Below, piece after piece: positions 46,817 through 49,881 of a stretch of DNA of 49,881 nt. Location of the stretch: positions 1-49,881 of the forward strand of contig CALGEE010000409.1 in assembly GCA_937881525.1 (NCBI GenBank), given 5' to 3'. The translations under genes and the position numbers were made by a program. The first letter of the stretch is position 1, and every line of letters starts with the position of its first letter. The notes under the pieces are model-generated. The model was not told where the DNA came from. It made no database searches and worked only from the letters and a program-made list of their open reading frames with translations. Source of the stretch: an uncultured Sphingomonadales bacterium (GTDB lineage: Bacteria > Pseudomonadota > Alphaproteobacteria > Sphingomonadales > Sphingomonadaceae).

Positions 46817-48112
46817 CTATTTTCCAACGCAGAATTTCCCAAAGATTGTGTCTAATAGATCTTCAGTGTGGGCACGCCCGGTCAGCGCGTCTAAAGCTAA
46901 ACGCGCTTGGCGCAGATGTTCTGCGATAATCAGCCAGTCTTCCGTCTCACGGCATGCGCTTAAAGCATCGGCCGTCCTCCCAAGGAATGATCTTTGTCGC
47001 GCGTTGACGGCGAACTGATCCGTAGGTGGCAATAGTGTTTTTGCAGTCCGAGCCACAGTATCGAGCAATTTGGACATGCCCGCGCCAGACACCGCAGACA
47101 CCGCAATCGCGTCCCCAGATTTGCTGACATGCCCGTTCCAGTCGCTTTTTGTTGCGACCTCAATCAAATTCGGGTGGATGGGGCCAGAGCCCTGCGTTCC
47201 AAGCCACAATATTATATCCGCTTGTTGCATGGCTGCGTGGCTACGGTCGATGCCGATTTTCTCAATCACGTCTTCGCTGTCATCTCGCAATCCCGCTGTG
47301 TCGGTGAATATCAATACGACACCCTGCATACTGACCGGCACCTCAATCATGTCCCGCGTGGTGCCCGCTATATCGGATACAATAGCGGCATCCCGCCCGA
47401 CAAGCGCGTTTAACAATGTGGACTTGCCGCTGTTAGGCGGCCCAGCCAGAACGACCCGCAATCCATCCTTCAACTTTTCCGCAGGCGGCGCAGCCAATAA
47501 TCGCGCAATTTCGGCCGATAAATTAGTACAACTATCTGTAATTGTGTAGTTATTTTGAGAATCGACACCGTCTTCGTCTGAGAAATCCAGCTCTGCTTCG
47601 GTAAGTGCAGAAAGGCGCAAAACTTCCTGACGCCATTGCTCGATTGCGGCGCTAAACGCGCCGCCAAACATAAGGTTGGCGGCGCGGCGTTGCCATTCGG
47701 TCTCTGCAGACAAGAGATCCGCTAGTCCCTCTGCTTCGTTGAGGTCCATTCTGCCATTGGCAAAGGATCTTCGCGTGAATTCACCTGCCTCTGCGCGCCT
47801 CACTCCCTGAAAGGCCTGAATAGCTTCCTCGACGGCACGGATAACGGCGCGACCACCGTGCAGGTGCAGCTCAGCCAGATCCTCTCCCGTTGCACTATTG
47901 GGTCCTGGGAAGATTAATATCAGCGCTTGATCCAGATGCTCCTTTGTTTCAGGCGAACGCAGTACGCACAAAGAAGCTCTGCGTGATGGCGGCAGGGGCC
48001 CTACAAGTCCGCGCACCACGTCAAAGGCCGCTGGCCCGCTGATCCGGATTATTCCAATCGCCGCAGGAGGGGCGCCGCTGGACAACGCAAAAATTGTGTC
48101 GGGAGAATGCAT
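46817..48112 (-). CDS. mnmE: tRNA modification GTPase MnmE (TrmE)
   Basis: A 431-residue GTPase partner of MnmG. The N-terminal formyl-THF-binding domain (APPAAIGIIRISGP, ELHLHGGRAVIRAVEE) is followed by helices and the G domain: GPPNSGKSTLLNALVGRD, DIAGTTRD, FTDTAGLRD and TKSD. The C-terminus ends with the essential FCVGK (C-x-G-K) motif. The start is ATG 48112; the ORF-track start is one TTG codon earlier. Slightly short (usual about 450). It lies downstream of the DUF6489 gene after nine bases. Confidence 0.97.
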   Translation of the reverse strand: MHSPDTIFALSSGAPPAAIGIIRISGPAAFDVVRGLVGPLPPSRRASLCVLRSPETKEHLDQALILIFPGPNSATGEDLAELHLHGGRAVIRAVEEAIQAFQGVRRAEAGEFTRRSFANGRMDLNEAEGLADLLSAETEWQRRAANLMFGGAFSAAIEQWRQEVLRLSALTEAELDFSDEDGVDSQNNYTITDSCTNLSAEIARLLAAPPAEKLKDGLRVVLAGPPNSGKSTLLNALVGRDAAIVSDIAGTTRDMIEVPVSMQGVVLIFTDTAGLRDDSEDVIEKIGIDRSHAAMQQADIILWLGTQGSGPIHPNLIEVATKSDWNGHVSKSGDAIAVSAVSGAGMSKLLDTVARTAKTLLPPTDQFAVNARQRSFLGRTADALSACRETEDWLIIAEHLRQARLALDALTGRAHTEDLLDTIFGKFCVGK

Positions 48113-48121
48113 CAAAAACCG

Positions 48122-48382
48122 CTATTTTTTATCTTTGCTATTCAAGCCCGACATCGCCGCTTTGGCGCCCGTCTCGATTAACTGCTGAAACAGTTGAAGC
48201 CCCATTTGTCCCATGGGCGCGATTTGTTTGCCAAGTTCCTGTAATTGATCAATGCCGCCGGCGCCATTCATCAGGTTGGTAACCTTCTCGACATAGGCTT
48301 CATTGGCCTTTGTAACATCAGGCAGACCGAGCAACGCCCGCGCCTCTTCGGGCGAACAATCGATTTCAATGTGCATCTTCAT
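48122..48382 (-). CDS. DUF6489-family small protein
   Basis: An 86-residue protein, MKMHIEIDCSPEEARALLG onward, which I recognise as the alphaproteobacterial DUF6489 family; function unknown. It holds a short 'IDCSPEEAR' motif, a helical middle (ITNLMNGAGGIDQL-like) and a C-terminal amphipathic helix (MGLQLFQQLIETGAKA), ending in a Lys-rich tail. The true start is ATG 48382 with AGGAG upstream; the ORF track's 146-residue version is a longer in-frame reading without support. It leads the mnmE-mnmG-rsmG-parA-parB block. Confidence 0.85.
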   Translation of the reverse strand: MKMHIEIDCSPEEARALLGLPDVTKANEAYVEKVTNLMNGAGGIDQLQELGKQIAPMGQMGLQLFQQLIETGAKAAMSGLNSKDKK

Positions 48383-48471
48383 GAGCCACGCACTCCTATT
48401 TGCTGAAGGAGGGACTATAAGGGCTAAGTCGAATCGCGCAATTGCGGAGAATGTCCGCCAAGGAGCTGAAT

Positions 48472-49182
48472 ATGGGTGAAATGGTGAATGTGGATGCGAT
48501 GGGCGAGGATGCCCTGTTCCCGGCCTATTTGGCGGCGCCAGCTGGAACTGCGGGGGCTGCAATCATTGTGATACCCGAGATCTTCGGGGTAAATGCCGGT
48601 ATTCGGCAGAAAGTCGATCATTTGGCAGCGTCGGGATATCTTGCGGTTGCGCCTGATATCTTCTGGCGTTTTGCGCCGGGCGTTGAACTGAACCCCGATG
48701 TTGAGGCGGAACTTCAAGAGGCGTTTGGCTATTTTGGCCAATATGATGCCGATGATGGCGTTCGCGATATTGAGGCGATAATCCATGCGATCCGCACGGG
48801 GATTGGAAAACAAGCGCCTGTCGAAAAGGTGGGTTGTGTTGGGTACTGTCTGGGTGGACGTCTGGCCTATATGGCGGCAGCGCGGACGGATATAAGTGCG
48901 TCAGTTGGCTATTATGGCGTCATGATTGACCAGATGCTGCATGAAAGCCACGCCATTGCTAACCCGTTGATGCTGCATATTCCGACCGCGGACCATTTTG
49001 TTGGTCCAGAAGCACAGGCCGCAATACATTCTGGCCTTGGCCATAATGCCAAGGTGACGCTGCATGACTATGTTGGCCTTGACCATGGCTTTGCTGCTGA
49101 GATAGGTGCGCGGCGCGATGCGGTTGGAGCTGCACTTGCAGATAGCCGCACCGCCGCGTTTTTCGCAGAGCATTTGGGATAA
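48472..49182 (+). CDS. dienelactone hydrolase-family protein
   Basis: A 236-residue alpha/beta hydrolase of the dienelactone hydrolase family. The Cys nucleophile is in VGCVGYCLGGRLAY (GYCLGG instead of GxSxG), an acidic residue is in IVIPEIFGVN, the Asp is in IPTADHFVG and the His in GLDHGFA. Classical members open dienelactone in chlorocatechol breakdown, but many chromosomal copies have no known substrate; no catabolic genes are nearby. Start ATG 48472 follows AAGGAG; the longer ORF start at 48442 is less likely. It is divergent from DUF6489 and convergent with terC. Confidence 0.9.
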   Translation: MGEMVNVDAMGEDALFPAYLAAPAGTAGAAIIVIPEIFGVNAGIRQKVDHLAASGYLAVAPDIFWRFAPGVELNPDVEAELQEAFGYFGQYDADDGVRDIEAIIHAIRTGIGKQAPVEKVGCVGYCLGGRLAYMAAARTDISASVGYYGVMIDQMLHESHAIANPLMLHIPTADHFVGPEAQAAIHSGLGHNAKVTLHDYVGLDHGFAAEIGARRDAVGAALADSRTAAFFAEHLG

Positions 49183-49189
49183 GCTTTTG

Positions 49190-49214
49190 GGCTTCCCCTG
49201 TTCATGGGGAAGCC
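49190..49214. terminator. bidirectional hairpin between the hydrolase and terC genes
   Basis: GGCTTCCCC (49190-49198) and GGGGAAGCC (49206-49214) form a perfect 9-bp stem with a 7-base loop, 7 bases after the hydrolase stop and before the convergent terC stop. Neither side has a strong U-tract (AATTT on plus, AAAAGC on minus), so it may be a weak or Rho-assisted end. The position fits a shared terminator. Confidence 0.65.
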
Positions 49215-49217
49215 AAT

Positions 49218-49881
49218 TTAGCCGCCTATCATCGCAATCACATAACGGCCAACCCCCAAGTCGGGGTCAGTCCAGCCTTCATAGATCATCTTGCCGGCAA
49301 CATAGACGATAACCGCCATGCCGAACCATGCGATCCATTTATAGCGTTCAATATATTGCGCGATAACATTTGCGGCGATGCCCATAAGAGCAACGGCAAA
49401 GATCAGACCAACAATCATAATGCCGGGATGGTCCTTGGCTGCGCCTGCCACCGCAAGAACATTGTCGAGGCTCATCGACACATCGGCAACCGCCACGGCC
49501 CATGCGGCAGCGGCGAAACTTTTGGCCGCTGGAATACCGCTATTTTCGTCACCCAATATTTCAGGTGAGCCAGGGGATTCTGTTGCTTCGCTGCGTTTCA
49601 AGTCGCGGTACATCTTCCACGCCACCCAAATCAAAAGCAGTCCGCCAACAAATATCAAACCGATGACGCCCATCAATATGTTAACCATTAACGCAAATAC
49701 GACACGCAAAACGAGCGCGGCAATAACGCCGATGAGGATAACTTTTTTACGTTGTTCCGGAGGCAACCCAGCCGCCAACGCGCCAACGACAATGGCATTA
49801 TCACCCGCCAGCACCAAATCGAGCAGGATGACAGAAGCCAAAGCCGTCCAGGCGCTACTGCTATTTAAGTTGGAGAAATCA
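49218..49881 (-). CDS. TerC-family integral membrane protein (truncated by window end)
   Basis: The ORF track gives 49218-49841 with a TTG start, but the frame stays open to the window edge (DFSNLNSSSAWTALASVILL), so the true start is beyond it. Seven or so hydrophobic helices are visible, with conserved acidic membrane motifs LVLAGDNAIVVGALAAGLP and VADVSMSLDNVLAVAGAA, as expected for TerC/YjbE. Family members are linked to tellurite resistance and metal (manganese) export, although the physiological cargo is uncertain. A hydrophilic loop with acidic and serine residues lies about 80-105. Confidence 0.88.
   Translation of the reverse strand, partial: DFSNLNSSSAWTALASVILLDLVLAGDNAIVVGALAAGLPPEQRKKVILIGVIAALVLRVVFALMVNILMGVIGLIFVGGLLLIWVAWKMYRDLKRSEATESPGSPEILGDENSGIPAAKSFAAAAWAVAVADVSMSLDNVLAVAGAAKDHPGIMIVGLIFAVALMGIAANVIAQYIERYKWIAWFGMAVIVYVAGKMIYEGWTDPDLGVGRYVIAMIGG

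Overview
The window looks like a piece of the main chromosome of an alphaproteobacterium of the order Sphingomonadales (Sphingomonadaceae-like; genus not decidable from sequence alone). Evidence: moderately GC-rich coding sequence with tight ATGA-type gene overlaps; a DUF6489-mnmE-mnmG-rsmG-parA-parB block; a TCA block in the order mdh-sucD-sucA-sucB-lpd; a DUF3576 lipoprotein in front of leuS-lptE-holA; and protein sequences of alphaproteobacterial type. Almost everything is core housekeeping. I see no prophage, transposase, CRISPR array, toxin-antitoxin pair or defence island.

Layout. (1) 1-5050: a truncated S9-type peptidase gene (minus), a secreted two-domain retropepsin-like protease, PdeM-like phosphoesterase, YggS, a divergent thiamine-phosphate-synthase-like protein, an exported protein of unknown function and a DUF3576 lipoprotein. 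(2) 5056-9085: leuS-lptE-holA, a tightly overlapping operon. (3) 9086-11680: an unusual structured leader with a small ORF, then msrB and a class A penicillin-binding protein. (4) 11705-16869, minus: ftsK, lolA, xth and ribA (with a degenerate RibB-like N-terminus). (5) 17036-20421: a UbiH-type monooxygenase, an OmpA-like lipoprotein (minus) and a CNNM/CorC-type membrane protein. (6) 20494-32535: an energy-metabolism stretch of sdhB, PaaI thioesterase, zapE, an M20 peptidase, then mdh, sucD, sucA, sucB, lpd and a TRIC-type channel. It supplies much of the lower TCA cycle, but sucC and sdhCDA are not here. (7) 32536-40434, minus: msrA, an aminotransferase, a pabB-pabC fusion, tRNA-Gly(CCC), and a one-carbon/formaldehyde cluster (purU, class III alcohol dehydrogenase, VOC protein, YbaK-type deacylase, S-formylglutathione hydrolase). 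(8) 40687-42290, minus: a Tat-exported molybdopterin oxidoreductase with its cytochrome b partner. (9) 42516-48382, minus: parB, parA, rsmG, mnmG, mnmE and DUF6489, the classic origin-proximal segregation and tRNA-modification cluster, with two perfect parS sites. (10) 48472-49881: a dienelactone hydrolase-like protein and a TerC-family membrane protein cut by the window end.

How the genes connect. The class III dehydrogenase and S-formylglutathione hydrolase together take the glutathione adduct of formaldehyde to formate, while PurU releases formate from 10-formyl-THF. PabBC feeds folate synthesis next door, so this strand is rich in one-carbon functions. MsrA, MsrB and possibly the molybdoenzyme pair concern oxidised sulfur compounds, probably partly in the periplasm. 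LptE, LolA, the class A PBP, the OmpA-like lipoprotein and FtsK serve the cell envelope and division. ParA/ParB with the two parS sites suggest the window lies close to the replication origin.

No dramatic new system is evident. The most interesting non-coding signals are the msrB leader (paired arms that would mask the ribosome binding site, plus a 37-codon ORF ending in a TAATG overlap with msrB), the perfect parS embedded in rsmG codons, and the structured palindromic element between sucD and sucA.
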